Shown: positions 24,930-34,180 of the stretch, one piece after another | Layout: every line of letters begins with the position of its first letter | Numbering within the stretch: position 1 is the first letter of the stretch | DNA from: Planctomycetota bacterium | GTDB taxonomy: Bacteria > Planctomycetota > PLA2 > JAEUHO01 | NCBI GenBank assembly: GCA_020631815.1 | Contig: JACKGW010000002.1 | Coordinates: forward strand, 124,001-188,000 | Direction of reading: 5' to 3' | Length of the DNA: 64,000 nt | Position numbers and translations under genes: made by a program | Notes under the pieces: generated by a model | Seen by the model: the letters and a program-made list of their open reading frames with translations, nothing else | What the model was told of the DNA's origin: nothing | Databases searched by the model: none

Positions 24930-24965
24930 ATGAACCCTCTCGACCAGCGCGGCGCGGGCGCGTGA
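24930..24965 (+). other. Short leader ORF overlapping the regulator start (GTGA)
   Basis: ATG 24930, preceded by GGAG, opens an 11-codon frame (MNPLDQRGAGA) that stops at 24963-24965, overlapping the regulator's GTG at 24962 by GTGA. Regulators of this family often begin with an MNPLD-like sequence, so this could equally be the displaced N-terminus of the regulator after a single-base change. A coupled leader peptide is the alternative. Confidence 0.4.
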
Positions 24966-25261
24966 CGGAAGCGGACTACCGCTTCGACGCCGAGCTGCTG
25001 GCCGAAGCGCGCCTCGGGATCGTGGCCGCGCTTCTGGCCCGTCCCGAGGCCACCTTCAGCGAGCTGAAGGACCTGCTCGGCCTCACCCAGGGCAACCTCG
25101 GCGCCCACCTGCAGCGCTTGGAGGCTGCCGGCTACGTCACGATCACGAAGGCCTTCGTGGGACGTCGGCCGCGCACCACCGTGCAGCTCACCGCCGCGGG
25201 CCGCGACGCTTTCCGGCGGCACGTCGACCGCCTCCAGCGTTTCTTGGAGGGGGGAGCCTAG
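24962..25261 (+). CDS. Small winged-helix transcriptional regulator (HTH_34/MarR-like)
   Basis: A 99-residue DNA-binding protein from GTG 24962. Helices and wing are visible in RLGIVAALLARPEATFSELKDLL, TQGNLGAHLQRLEAAGYV (recognition helix) and AFVGRRPRTTVQLTAAGRDAFRRHV (wing). This single-domain family usually represses a neighbouring gene. Its likely operator lies just upstream, shared with the divergent porin-cytochrome operon. The true start is uncertain because of the overlapping 11-codon leader frame. Confidence 0.8.
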   Translation: MTEADYRFDAELLAEARLGIVAALLARPEATFSELKDLLGLTQGNLGAHLQRLEAAGYVTITKAFVGRRPRTTVQLTAAGRDAFRRHVDRLQRFLEGGA

Positions 25262-25286
25262 GCTGTCTCCCCCTCGGGAGATGCCC

Positions 25287-27176
25287 ATGCGCGTGTTCGT
25301 GCCCCTCGTCGCCGCGCTCGTCCTGATCGCCTCGCCGGGCCTGGCCGAGGAGCCGCGGCAGGAGATCGCCGAGCGCGATGCCGCCATCCGCGCGTCCGTG
25401 GCCAAGGTCGCCGCCCTCCTCGTGCGAAAGCCGCGCGGCACCATGGCGGATGTCCTGCATCTCGACGCCCACTACGACGCCGTCGAGCGAGCCGGGTATC
25501 TCACGCGTGTCCCCGAGCGCGCGCGCGGTCCGCTTCGCGAGCGCTTCACAAGCGTCATGCAGACGGGCTACGCACGAAAGTCACTCGCGGAGATCTTCGG
25601 AAGGGCCGAGGTGCTGGTGGTGTTGCGCATCGATGCCGGCGAGGTCGCGGACCGCGCAACGTCGCTCGTCCGGTTCTCTCCGCAACCCGGCGCGCGCTCA
25701 CACATGCGCATGTCCTACGAGCGTCGCGACGGCGTCTGGTCCTTGTACGACATGGAGGACCTGGGCTTCGGCCTGCCGCTGTCGTCCGGTGTGGGCTTGG
25801 TGCTGTCGGCAGTTGCCGAAGGGAACGGCGACGACGCCGTGCAGATCAGTGCGGACCTGATCGGTGCGAAGGCGGCCCTCGAAGACGACGACCCCGACGA
25901 TGCCCAGCTCTACCTCGATCGGCTCCAGGGGCGAGAGCTCCCACACCCCTTGCGCGCCGTCGTGGAGATGTTCTCGGCGGCTCTCGACCTCCAGGCCGGC
26001 CGGCCCCAGGAGGCCCTCGTCCACCTCGACGCCTACGAGCGAAGCCTCCCGCGCGGGGCCTTTCTCGACCTGCTGCGTGCGACGGCCCTGAACGACCTCG
26101 ACGAACACGCCACGGCGCTCGAGCACGCCTACCGCTACGTGGAGAGCATCGAGCACGACGTCGACGTCGACGTCGAGATTGCGCGCGCCCTGATCGGCCT
26201 CGGTCGTCGCGACGAAGCGGCCGCCGTGCTCCTGCGGACTCTGGACGATGCGCCCGGCAATGCGGACGCCCTGAGGTGGCTGGCGCAGATCCTCCCCGCC
26301 GAGCGCGAGGCCGAGCTCGCAGCACGGCTGGCCCACCTGCCGAACCCCGCTACCGAGCTCGAGCAGATCGCCGAGGAGCTGCTCGATGCCGACGCCTTCG
26401 ATGCGCTGGAACGCGTCACGCGCGCCGTCGCGCCTCGCATCCCCGACCACCGCGACGTGCCGTACTACGAGGGCCTCGTGCTGGCTCACCGGGGGCAGCA
26501 TCGTGAGGCGGCGGTCAAGCTGGAAGAGTCCGTGCGGCGCCTTACGCCCGACGTGTCCACCGACTTGGCCTTCTACTACGTAGATGCGTGGCTGGACGCG
26601 ATGTTGGCCAGCGGCCAGGGCGTGGAAGCCGTACTTCGCGCGCCGGATCCGGCAGCCGTGTTCGACCGCGTCATGGAGCACTTGAACGAGAGCGGAGACC
26701 TGGAGGCCCGGCGGCGCTTGGTCCAGGAGGCCGCCACCCTTCCGGGCCTCGGCCGTCGACTGCGGTACGAGCGAGCCGATCTCCTGCACACCGATCGCCA
26801 GTTCGAGGCCGCCGTGGCCATCCTCGAGCCGCTGCGCCGCGAGCTGATGGACGAGGCCGGGGAGCTCGAGGACATCGAGGTCCTGCTCATCTTCGACGTC
26901 GTCAACCGCCTCGTGCGTGACCTCATGCACCTCGATCGGGCCGAGCAAGCCCTGGAGGTAGCCAGGGCCCACGAAGTCCACACCAAGTCCGCGCACTACC
27001 TCGCCTACGTGCACGCCCTGCGCGGCGAGACGGACAAGGCCATCCACTACCTGCGGCTCGAGCAGGAGCGCGGGAACTACCCGCAGGAGCTCTTCGAGGA
27101 CCCCGACCTCGCCGGCATCCTGTCGACGGAGCCCTACCGCGACATCCGCGAGGCGTTGTTCGAGGAGGAGGAGTGA
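25287..27176 (+). CDS. Secreted TPR-repeat protein of unknown function
   Basis: A 629-residue exported protein. The signal peptide MRVFVPLVAALVLIASPGLA is followed by about 130 residues with an alpha/beta pattern (VLVVLRIDAGEVADRATSLVRFS; MSYERRDGVWSLYDMEDLGF). Then helical TPR-like repeats run from about residue 195 to the end, for example RPQEALVHLDAYERSLPRG and ADLLHTDRQFEAAVAILEPL. The composition is acidic and the C-terminus is Glu-rich. ATG 25287 is preferred over ATG 25281 because GGGAG sits six bases before it. Probably a periplasmic scaffold; no enzymatic domain seen. Confidence 0.72.
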   Translation: MRVFVPLVAALVLIASPGLAEEPRQEIAERDAAIRASVAKVAALLVRKPRGTMADVLHLDAHYDAVERAGYLTRVPERARGPLRERFTSVMQTGYARKSLAEIFGRAEVLVVLRIDAGEVADRATSLVRFSPQPGARSHMRMSYERRDGVWSLYDMEDLGFGLPLSSGVGLVLSAVAEGNGDDAVQISADLIGAKAALEDDDPDDAQLYLDRLQGRELPHPLRAVVEMFSAALDLQAGRPQEALVHLDAYERSLPRGAFLDLLRATALNDLDEHATALEHAYRYVESIEHDVDVDVEIARALIGLGRRDEAAAVLLRTLDDAPGNADALRWLAQILPAEREAELAARLAHLPNPATELEQIAEELLDADAFDALERVTRAVAPRIPDHRDVPYYEGLVLAHRGQHREAAVKLEESVRRLTPDVSTDLAFYYVDAWLDAMLASGQGVEAVLRAPDPAAVFDRVMEHLNESGDLEARRRLVQEAATLPGLGRRLRYERADLLHTDRQFEAAVAILEPLRRELMDEAGELEDIEVLLIFDVVNRLVRDLMHLDRAEQALEVARAHEVHTKSAHYLAYVHALRGETDKAIHYLRLEQERGNYPQELFEDPDLAGILSTEPYRDIREALFEEEE

Positions 27177-27188
27177 GCGCGGCGGCGC

Positions 27189-29009
27189 TCAGTCGCCGAT
27201 CCTGAGCACGCTGATCTCGCCCGGGCGAACATCCACGATCTCGTCCGGCAAGCGTTGGCTTCCGACGCGCACGTGGAAGCGATGCGAGCCGGGTTCAAGT
27301 GGGCCGAGGATGGTGCCGGGCTCGACGCGGGGGGCCAAGGCCACCTGCCGCTTGGCCTCGGTCTGGACGCCTCCAACGACCAAGGGGAAGCCGTCGGCCC
27401 GCCTCACGCCAAGCGTCCCGAGGCGTGCGTCGGGGGGCCGAACGGGGGCGACGATCACCCAGCCGCCGAGGACGAAGGCAAGCTCGACGCTCTCTCCGGA
27501 GGCGCGTGGGACAGGCGGTGTGACGCGCCCGTCGGGAAAGTAGGCACCGACGCGGGTGCAGGCGTCGGCCTCGAAGTCCGTCAGTGACCAGATCCAGGCA
27601 GCAGCTGGCCCGTCGTCGTCCGTGCTTCGCGCCCGGGCCCTCTGCTGGAAGAAGCGTCGCCCCTGGTCGGACCCGAAGAGCACGGGCAGCTCCTCCCCAT
27701 GCTCGCGGTCGGGAGTGCGTGCCGCTGCGAACGGGGCCCTCACGGTGAAGGACCGCGCAGCGGGACCGGGATCCCCTTGCACGAAGAGCGGCGGAGGGCG
27801 CGAGGGCGTCCACCGAGCTCGCTCGTCCGGAACGAGCTCGATGTCGACATCGGTACCGTCAGGTGGAACGACAACGTCGCGCGGAGGGACGGGCAACATG
27901 CCTGCGACGTGGACGTGAAGCGTGTTCGGGCCCGGAGGTACCGCGCCAGAGATCGTCAGGGGTTCAGCACTTCCAGCGGTGAGGACCAGCCGCGGACCGA
28001 ACAGATACGCCGTCGGCCCACGCGATGTCGCATGGACGGACGTGAGCAGGTGCGAGGTCTCCCGCGGCCAATGTGCGGGCAAGGGCTGTCGAACGCGTAG
28101 GTGGACAGCGAGCGGCGCGAGCGAGACCGCAGAGACATGTACCGTCTCGCCAGCTTGCACCTGTTGGGGACTGGCGTCCCAGCGAACAACGGCCTCCGGG
28201 CGTCGACGTGCCACATCCCTGTGAGCCCGCAGATGGGCGTACGCCTCGTAGCTCATCCATGCCGGCACGTGGAGTACCCCTCGAGACACGCCTGGCGGAA
28301 CGACGCTTCGAACTTTGAGTTGATAGGCCTCGCGTCGACCGGGTGCCACGGGGTGCTCGACGTCGTCAGACAGCAGAGCATCAAGCGAGATGCGGAGCGG
28401 GTGCTCGCGTTCACCCGGGCCCACTTCGAAGGTCACGTCTCCTGCGGGCGTCGGCGCGAGCCGAACGTCCTGACGCGCCTCGCGCGCACGGACATCCAAC
28501 GCTTCCCAGCGGCGCCCCTGGTCCGTGATGAGGAACACGTCCCAGGGGCCCTCGGCGTTGACGACCAGCTCGATGGCAACGGGGGCGACGTCCTTGCCTC
28601 GCTCGACGTTCGTCACCTCGTCCCACGTGTACGAACCGGCGGCGCTCGCAGGCAGGGCGTAGACGTGGTAGCTGTCGTCGTCTTCCGCGTCCTCGAAGTC
28701 CTCCGCGGTCACGAGGAGCACGGAGGCGACATCCAGCCCGGAACCCGTCGAGCCTGCGGCCGGACGATCTGCGGCAGGGTGAAGACGCGGTGGCACCTCG
28801 CTGGTCGAGAGGCGCGGCACACGCGCCTCTTCGTTCGCATCAACGGCGCCTGGTCCACCGCGCCGTCCGGCGAGTGCATCGTCACCGCCCAGTGGAACGG
28901 CCTCGTGTCGTCCCGACAGGTCGGAGCCGGTGCGTGCACCCACGAGCCACACACCCACGAAGAGCCCGACCCCCACCGCCCCCAGCACCAAGATGGTCCG
29001 CGTCTCCAT
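27189..29009 (-). CDS. Single-pass membrane protein with beta-sandwich ectodomain, distal to RiPP-like cluster
   Basis: A 606-residue protein with one N-terminal transmembrane helix (about residues 6-24) and a long Pro/Val-rich extracytoplasmic region built of beta-strands. Segments such as PPGPNTLHVHVAGMLPVPPRDVVVP and the terminal PGSHRFHVRVGSQRLPDEIVDVRPGE look like carboxypeptidase-regulatory-type Ig folds. I do not recognise a specific family. It lies 45 bp after the nucleotidyltransferase gene on the same strand and may be the last gene of that operon, or an unrelated surface protein. Confidence 0.6.
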   Translation of the reverse strand: METRTILVLGAVGVGLFVGVWLVGARTGSDLSGRHEAVPLGGDDALAGRRGGPGAVDANEEARVPRLSTSEVPPRLHPAADRPAAGSTGSGLDVASVLLVTAEDFEDAEDDDSYHVYALPASAAGSYTWDEVTNVERGKDVAPVAIELVVNAEGPWDVFLITDQGRRWEALDVRAREARQDVRLAPTPAGDVTFEVGPGEREHPLRISLDALLSDDVEHPVAPGRREAYQLKVRSVVPPGVSRGVLHVPAWMSYEAYAHLRAHRDVARRRPEAVVRWDASPQQVQAGETVHVSAVSLAPLAVHLRVRQPLPAHWPRETSHLLTSVHATSRGPTAYLFGPRLVLTAGSAEPLTISGAVPPGPNTLHVHVAGMLPVPPRDVVVPPDGTDVDIELVPDERARWTPSRPPPLFVQGDPGPAARSFTVRAPFAAARTPDREHGEELPVLFGSDQGRRFFQQRARARSTDDDGPAAAWIWSLTDFEADACTRVGAYFPDGRVTPPVPRASGESVELAFVLGGWVIVAPVRPPDARLGTLGVRRADGFPLVVGGVQTEAKRQVALAPRVEPGTILGPLEPGSHRFHVRVGSQRLPDEIVDVRPGEISVLRIGD

Positions 29010-29054
29010 GTCCGGAGTGTACGGAGACGGCGAGCAAGTCTGCTGGCGACGGGG

Positions 29055-30074
29055 CTACTGCCCCAGGAGGCGCAAGATGCGACGTCGCATGCCGCGCCGC
29101 CAGCGGTCGCGGTGGGCGCCAGGGATCTCGTCAGGATCGTCCACGAGGCGCGCGAACCAGGCGGCATCGAAGCCATGGGCGTCGACGGCATTCGGTGCCA
29201 GCTGGTTGGACTCGCAGGTGGCGACGAGATCGGCGAGGTCAGGCACATCGTCGTGCGGACGCCCGTAGGCGCGCGCCTCGAGGAGGAGCGCCAGCTCGAG
29301 CATGCGGCGCCGGCCCACGCGGTCGGCCAGGGCTCTCACCTCGTCGAGCGCAAGGCCCGCGCGGTCGAGATGCTCGCGCAGGAGATGCACGTCGGTCAGC
29401 CAGCCGAGGCGAACCCACTTCGATCGTGCCGCGTGCTCGGCGACGTGCAGCAGATGGTCACCGAGCGAGAGCGTGGGGACCTGGGGCCCACCGTGCGCCG
29501 TGGGGAGTGCACGATCGAACACCGGCTCGCCGTCGAGCCCCGCGCGACCCGGGGCGTCGGCGAAGCGACCATGGAGGTCCACCACCAAGCCGCCAGGCAC
29601 CTGCACGCTGCGCACGTGCGGGCCGGAGCCCGAGCGCCGTCCCGCAGACGCGCCGCCGGCCACGAGGGCTGCAAGCGCCATGCGCCACGACGACCTGGGC
29701 ACGAGCAGGTCCACGTCCTCGAACGCACGCAGCTCCGGACGGAGGTAAAGCCAGTCAGCGAAGGCCGCGCCCTTCAAGACCACCACGGGAACGCCTGCCG
29801 CCTGCAACAGGCCCACCGCTTGGTCACGGATGTGGAGTGCATGCAAGGCCTTGGCCGTGCGGGTGCGCATCCGCTCCCGAAGTCCCGGGCGCTGGGCATC
29901 AGGCACTCGGGCGCGGCCGTCCCGAACGGCCTCGTCGAGTCGGGCATCCAGGCCATGGGCCGTCACGAGTGCGAGCAGGTGGGCTGCGGCGTCCGTGGGG
30001 ATCTCGCCCGGCGACTCGTCACGCAGGAGTGCATGCAGGAAGGTCAGCGCTGATGACGGGACCGACGCCGTCAC
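29055..30074 (-). CDS. Nucleotidyltransferase-family protein (NTP_transf_5-like) of RiPP-like cluster
   Basis: A 339-residue protein with a helical N-terminus and a nucleotidyltransferase core: VVVLKGAAFADWLYLRPELRAFEDVDLLVP gives the conserved LKG motif and the D-x-D pair that binds Mg-NTP. The C-terminal half is alpha-helical with a histidine-rich LSLGDHLLHVAEHAA. Members occur with lasso-peptide and PqqD/HprK-type loci, where they are thought to modify the peptide or a phosphorylated intermediate. GTG 30074 is chosen because it overlaps the VanZ stop by GTGA and has GAGGG upstream. Confidence 0.75.
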   Translation of the reverse strand: MTASVPSSALTFLHALLRDESPGEIPTDAAAHLLALVTAHGLDARLDEAVRDGRARVPDAQRPGLRERMRTRTAKALHALHIRDQAVGLLQAAGVPVVVLKGAAFADWLYLRPELRAFEDVDLLVPRSSWRMALAALVAGGASAGRRSGSGPHVRSVQVPGGLVVDLHGRFADAPGRAGLDGEPVFDRALPTAHGGPQVPTLSLGDHLLHVAEHAARSKWVRLGWLTDVHLLREHLDRAGLALDEVRALADRVGRRRMLELALLLEARAYGRPHDDVPDLADLVATCESNQLAPNAVDAHGFDAAWFARLVDDPDEIPGAHRDRWRRGMRRRILRLLGQ

Positions 30075-30493
30075 GTGGTTCGGCCCTCGCGCCGGCGCAC
30101 CTTGCTGGCCATCCACGCCCCCACTGCCATGCCCGCTGCGTCCACCAGGAGATCGGTCCAGCGCGCGGTGCGGTGCGGTGTGATCAGCTGCAGGCCCTCG
30201 TCAGCCAGCGCCACCAGGCCCACGAGCAAGACGGCCTCACGAACCGCGTGCGGACGCCCTGCCAGTGCCCAGCGCGCCAGGACCACGACGAGAGCGGCGT
30301 AGAGGACGACGTGCAGGGCCTTGCGCGTGGCGACGACCCACACGTCGGCTTGCCCGGGCGTGAGCGAGCCCAGCTCGCGATAGAACGCGTTGAGCCCGTC
30401 CCAGCGGGCAGCGCCCCATCCGGTGAGCGCGAGGATCGCGAAGCCCACCGCAACGCCGATCAGGACGAGCGAGGCACGCTTCAAGGGGAGCAC
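30071..30493 (-). CDS. VanZ-like membrane protein
   Basis: A 140-residue protein with about four transmembrane helices. Diagnostic VanZ features are KALHVVLYAALVVVLARW and DEGLQLITPHRTARWTDLLVDAAGMAVGA. The biochemical role of VanZ-like proteins is unclear; in teicoplanin-resistance loci they lower glycopeptide susceptibility, and they recur in exopolysaccharide and RiPP clusters. Its GTG start overlaps the end of the kinase gene by 13 bp, and its stop overlaps the nucleotidyltransferase start by GTGA. Confidence 0.82.
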   Translation of the reverse strand: MLPLKRASLVLIGVAVGFAILALTGWGAARWDGLNAFYRELGSLTPGQADVWVVATRKALHVVLYAALVVVLARWALAGRPHAVREAVLLVGLVALADEGLQLITPHRTARWTDLLVDAAGMAVGAWMASKVRRREGRTT

Positions 30494-31407
30494 CCATCCC
30501 GTAGGCGCGCGGCCGCAGCCTCGAGCCAGGCCAGGAGCTGGTCGCAGCCCTCCTGTCCATCGGGTACGGCCACGGCGTACACGCCGGCGGCGGGCACGTG
30601 CTGCACGACTGCGAGCTCGCCGGCGGGGCGCGTCGGGTCACCCGGGTCCAAGCGAAACGCGCTACCGACCAGTGCCATGGCCGCGTCCACACCACGCAAG
30701 CGCTCGATACGCAGGGGTCCTCCCGTGCGCGGCAGCAACGTCAAGAGACCCGCCAGGGGCAGACCCTCGCCCTGCGGCGGGTGTTCCAGCATGCGCCATG
30801 CCTTCGCCTCGTCCGCGCCCACTTCGCGTACGCCGGTCCGCAGGGTCAGGGCCCGCGGGCCCGTGTCGCCAAGGACCAAGGCGATGGCATCGTCCCCCAG
30901 CACGGTCCAGCCGCGTGCATGGAGGGCCGCCGCGATGGTCGACTTGCCGCGCCCCGAAGGCCCCACGAAGACCCAGGCCTGCCCCTCGCACACGCCAGCC
31001 GCAGCATGCAGCACGAGCGATGGCGTCCAAGCCGCGAGGCAACGCGGAAGCACTTGGTCGGCTAGCAGGTGGACGAGGTCGGACTCATCGTGGAGATCCA
31101 TGGCGTCGTAGACCACACGGTGCGGGGCACCGCGATGGAGCTCTGCGCGCAGGCCATCGCCCGGGAAGTCCAGGACATGCAGGTCACCGCGGCGCAGCAC
31201 CACCACGGCCGCGTCGCGCTCGTCATCGGCGTCATCCCAGCACGTCGCATCCCGCGTGGTGCACTGCGGCACGCGACCCGCGCGAAGCACGAGATGCGGC
31301 TCGGCGACGTCGTCGAGCGCGAGCAGCCCCGCCAAGTCCACGTCGCTGTGAACGCACCATGGACCGTAGCGGCGGGTCCACCCCTCGGGCGACCGTTCAG
31401 CGGGCAT
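30481..31407 (-). CDS. HprK-like P-loop kinase of RiPP-like cluster
   Basis: A 308-residue protein. The N-terminal half is an alpha/beta domain (VVVLRRGDLHVLDFPGD). The C-terminal half resembles HPr kinase/phosphorylase: LVLHAAAGV, P-loop FVGPSGRGKSTIAAAL, then TVLGDDAIALVLGD. In paeninodin-type lasso clusters an HprK homologue phosphorylates the precursor's C-terminal Ser, and HprK-related kinases also pair with PqqD proteins in other loci. ATG 31407 overlaps the methyltransferase end by 11 bp. The target here is unknown because no precursor was found. Confidence 0.82.
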   Translation of the reverse strand: MPAERSPEGWTRRYGPWCVHSDVDLAGLLALDDVAEPHLVLRAGRVPQCTTRDATCWDDADDERDAAVVVLRRGDLHVLDFPGDGLRAELHRGAPHRVVYDAMDLHDESDLVHLLADQVLPRCLAAWTPSLVLHAAAGVCEGQAWVFVGPSGRGKSTIAAALHARGWTVLGDDAIALVLGDTGPRALTLRTGVREVGADEAKAWRMLEHPPQGEGLPLAGLLTLLPRTGGPLRIERLRGVDAAMALVGSAFRLDPGDPTRPAGELAVVQHVPAAGVYAVAVPDGQEGCDQLLAWLEAAAARLRDGCSP

Positions 31408-32542
31408 GGCGTTCGACGAAGGCGCCCACGCGATCAAGCGCCACATCGGCGTCGGGAAGCAGCTCCGGGAAGGCCGCTTGGGCCTTCCCGGCGATGTCGG
31501 CGACACTCGTGGCGCCGTCCATGGCCGCCAAGACGAACGCGAGCAGCCGCGCTTCTTCCGACGTCTCGGGACGTGCCTCCGGCGCACGCCGCGCCAGCCG
31601 GGCCGGGTCCACGATCGAGCCGCTCCACGTGTCGCCGCGTCGCGTAGCACCCTCCCGCCCCTCGGCGTCCAGCGTCGTGGCCGTCCAGCGCCAAATCCAC
31701 GCACCCTGCACAGGCGTGATGCGCACGTGCACGCGAAGCCCACCGCCAGCCGGCACCTCGAGGGGCTCGGCAAAGCCCAGCACCGACCGCCCGTACACGG
31801 TCTCGTGCTCGTCGGGTCGGTTGGACAGGAAGACGCCGGGAGCCAGCTCGGCCTCGAACCAGACGACCGCGCCGTGCACGGGGCCCGCGGAGGCGACGTC
31901 GATGTCGACGGCCCGACCGTACGTGCGCAGCGCCGGATCCGCGTAGTCCACTTCGCCAAACACGACGCCCGTGCCCAGCACGGAGCCCGCCTTGGGGTTG
32001 GCCCGGTGGATCCAGTTCGCCAGCACCGCGCGTGCATGCCTCATGTCCACGTGCTCGTGGGCTGCGGCCCAGGGCGCCAGGAAGCCCTCGACCAGCTTGG
32101 CATCGCGAAGCGGAGCCACGAACAGTCGATCTCGCACGGGCACCAAGCGACCGCCCGGCTTCAGCCAAGCCGCTCGTGCATGCGCGATGGCCTCGAAATG
32201 CCCAGGCATGAACGGAGAGCTGCCGCGCAGGTCGGCAATCACCACGTCAACGGGCCGGGCGGAGACCTTCTCCAGGAATGCCCGATGATGCTCGATACGG
32301 TCGTCCAGACCGTTGGCCGCTGCCAGCGTTCGCCCCATCACGACGGAGTCTGCGGGCTCCACGGCGATCACCTTCGAAGCACCGCGGCGTAGCGCCTCGA
32401 AGGCCATGGCCCCGTAGCCGGCTCCGAGGTCGAGGACCACGTCGCCCAGCCGGATGACGGCATCCAAGGCCCTCTGGAACGCGGCCCAGCGGGTCGCGTT
32501 GCCCACCATCCAACCGTAGTCGTACAGGGTGTAGTTGGACAC
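31397..32542 (-). CDS. SAM-dependent methyltransferase (PRMT-like) with C-terminal PqqD-like domain
   Basis: A 381-residue protein. Residues about 1-280 form a class I methyltransferase of the protein-arginine-methyltransferase type: motif I VVLDLGAGYGAMAFEALRRG, acidic loop VIAVEPADS, motif II VDVVIADL, and a beta-barrel-like extension. The last 60 residues (LLAFVLAAMDGATSVADIAGKAQAAF) resemble the helical half of PqqD, suggesting that it can bind a leader peptide. GTG 32542 is selected for a strong GGGGAGGAAC site four bases upstream. Within the cluster it would methylate the peptide product or a partner. Confidence 0.75.
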   Translation of the reverse strand: MSNYTLYDYGWMVGNATRWAAFQRALDAVIRLGDVVLDLGAGYGAMAFEALRRGASKVIAVEPADSVVMGRTLAAANGLDDRIEHHRAFLEKVSARPVDVVIADLRGSSPFMPGHFEAIAHARAAWLKPGGRLVPVRDRLFVAPLRDAKLVEGFLAPWAAAHEHVDMRHARAVLANWIHRANPKAGSVLGTGVVFGEVDYADPALRTYGRAVDIDVASAGPVHGAVVWFEAELAPGVFLSNRPDEHETVYGRSVLGFAEPLEVPAGGGLRVHVRITPVQGAWIWRWTATTLDAEGREGATRRGDTWSGSIVDPARLARRAPEARPETSEEARLLAFVLAAMDGATSVADIAGKAQAAFPELLPDADVALDRVGAFVERHAR

Positions 32543-32553
32543 CGTTCCTCCCC

Positions 32554-33288
32554 CTAGCCCGAGCCTACGACGCTCTCGTGCATGGCGACCGCATAGTCGC
32601 GCAGGATCGCACCTGGCGCGCCGTCTGCACGGACCGCACCGAGGTGCATCCAAAGGACGCGCGACGTCATCCGCCCGAGCCACGCCAGATCATGGCTGAC
32701 GTGCACGAACGTAGTACCCCGTCGGCGGAGCTCCTCGAGCCGGTTCTCGACGCGCTCGCGGAACTCCGCGTCCACATGCACCAAGACCTCGTCCATGAAC
32801 ATGAGCTCGGGCTCGAGGCTGGCCGCCACGGCGAAGCCCAGGCGCACGGCCATGCCGGTCGAGTAGCGTTTGAGTGGCATGTCGAGGTAGCCCTCGAGCC
32901 CCGCGAAGTGTTCGATGTCGGCGATCTTCCGACGGATGTCGCGGCGTCGGGCGCCCAGCAGGACGCCTGCCAGCTCCACGTTGCGCCGGCCCGACAGCTC
33001 GCCGTGAAAGCCCGGGCCATTGTCGAGCACGCCCGCCCATGACGACGGCAGGAGGAAGCGCCCCTCCTCAGGGTGCAACACCCCGGTGAGCACGCGAAGC
33101 AGCGTCGTCTTGCCCGCGCCGTTGGGCCCGACGAGCCCCAGGGACTCACCCCTCCCCAGCTTCAGCGACAGGTGACGCAACGCCCAGGTGCGACCTCGCG
33201 CCGTGGCCCGGGGCCCTCCCTGGAAGGCCTTGCCGAGGTCCTCGACCACCAGGCGTGTGGCGTCGTCCGGGAGGAGCGGATGGCTCAC
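32554..33288 (-). CDS. ABC transporter ATPase (Wzt/TagH-like exporter)
   Basis: A 244-residue ATPase with Walker A GPNGAGKTT, Q-loop region, signature YSTGMAVRLGFAVA, Walker B ELMFMDEVLVHVDA and the H-loop HVSHDL. The YSTGM signature is typical of polysaccharide or teichoic-acid exporters (Wzt, TagH) rather than the fused-membrane ABC exporters of most lasso clusters. It pairs with the permease upstream, overlapping it by GTGA at 33285-33288. Confidence 0.88.
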   Translation of the reverse strand: MSHPLLPDDATRLVVEDLGKAFQGGPRATARGRTWALRHLSLKLGRGESLGLVGPNGAGKTTLLRVLTGVLHPEEGRFLLPSSWAGVLDNGPGFHGELSGRRNVELAGVLLGARRRDIRRKIADIEHFAGLEGYLDMPLKRYSTGMAVRLGFAVAASLEPELMFMDEVLVHVDAEFRERVENRLEELRRRGTTFVHVSHDLAWLGRMTSRVLWMHLGAVRADGAPGAILRDYAVAMHESVVGSG

Positions 33289-34148
33289 AGCCACTCCCCT
33301 ACGTGCTGCTGCGTACGGCGGAACGTGAACGCGCCCGCCGCGATCGCCAACGCTGTCCAAGCCCACGCCGCGGCCATGATCGATGGGTCGAGTGAATGCC
33401 CCAAGGCGAGCCCGCGGACCGCCTCGACGTGCCCCCACGCCGGGTTCACGTAGGGCAGCGGCGGCCACGCGCCCGCCAACACGGCTGCAGGCACCACGAC
33501 CGGAGTCACGAACACGCCGAGCTGCAGCAGGTACGGCAGCACCTGGCCCACGTCCCGCCAGCGCACTTCGACGTAGGCCAGCATCATGCCCGCTCCCACC
33601 GCCTGCAGCCCGAGACCCACGATCGGGAGTGGCACCAACCACACGCTGCCTGCGATCGGCGTCCCGTCCACAAGCAGCAGGCCGAACACGACCACAAGCG
33701 CCAACAGCAGGTCCACGCAGCGCGCCAGCAGCACGGCGAGAGGCAACGCGAGACGCGGCAGCGCAACTTGGTGCAGGAGATCCGCATGACCGACCAGACT
33801 CGCTGCGGAACCAGACAGCGCCGTGGTGAAGAACCCCCACGGCACCCAGCCAAGGGCGTTGTGGGCAAGCCACGAGCCCCCGGGAGCCTGGTCGGCGAGC
33901 CAATGGCTGAACACCCACGTGAACACGCCGATCGCCAAGAGCGGATGGACGACGGCCCAGCCCACGCCCAGGAGCGTCTGGTGGTAGCGGCCGCTCAAGA
34001 TGCGGCGGGTCAGGACGCCCACTACGTCGCGACGCGCCCAGAAGAACGACCAGCGGGCCGCAAGCGGGCGGCTCGCGGCGGACACCTCGATCCAAGCGGA
34101 GGTCGCCCGGGCAGCGGCGGGGTTCCGTGCGTCGGCCTGCCTCACCAT
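33285..34148 (-). CDS. ABC-2 type permease (Wzm/TagG-like)
   Basis: A 287-residue inner-membrane protein with about six hydrophobic helices, an amphipathic N-terminus (RRDVVGVLTRRILSGRYHQTLLG) and the family segment LLGVGWAVVHPLLAIGVFTWVF. It forms the channel for the ATPase at 32554. Substrates of this family are lipid-linked glycans; in this context the cargo could be the modified peptide or a glycan. It starts 32 bp after the asparagine-synthetase-like gene stop. Confidence 0.85.
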   Translation of the reverse strand: MVRQADARNPAAARATSAWIEVSAASRPLAARWSFFWARRDVVGVLTRRILSGRYHQTLLGVGWAVVHPLLAIGVFTWVFSHWLADQAPGGSWLAHNALGWVPWGFFTTALSGSAASLVGHADLLHQVALPRLALPLAVLLARCVDLLLALVVVFGLLLVDGTPIAGSVWLVPLPIVGLGLQAVGAGMMLAYVEVRWRDVGQVLPYLLQLGVFVTPVVVPAAVLAGAWPPLPYVNPAWGHVEAVRGLALGHSLDPSIMAAAWAWTALAIAAGAFTFRRTQQHVGEWL

Positions 34149-34180
34149 AGGCGCGGAACTATACGCACGCGGCGCACGAA

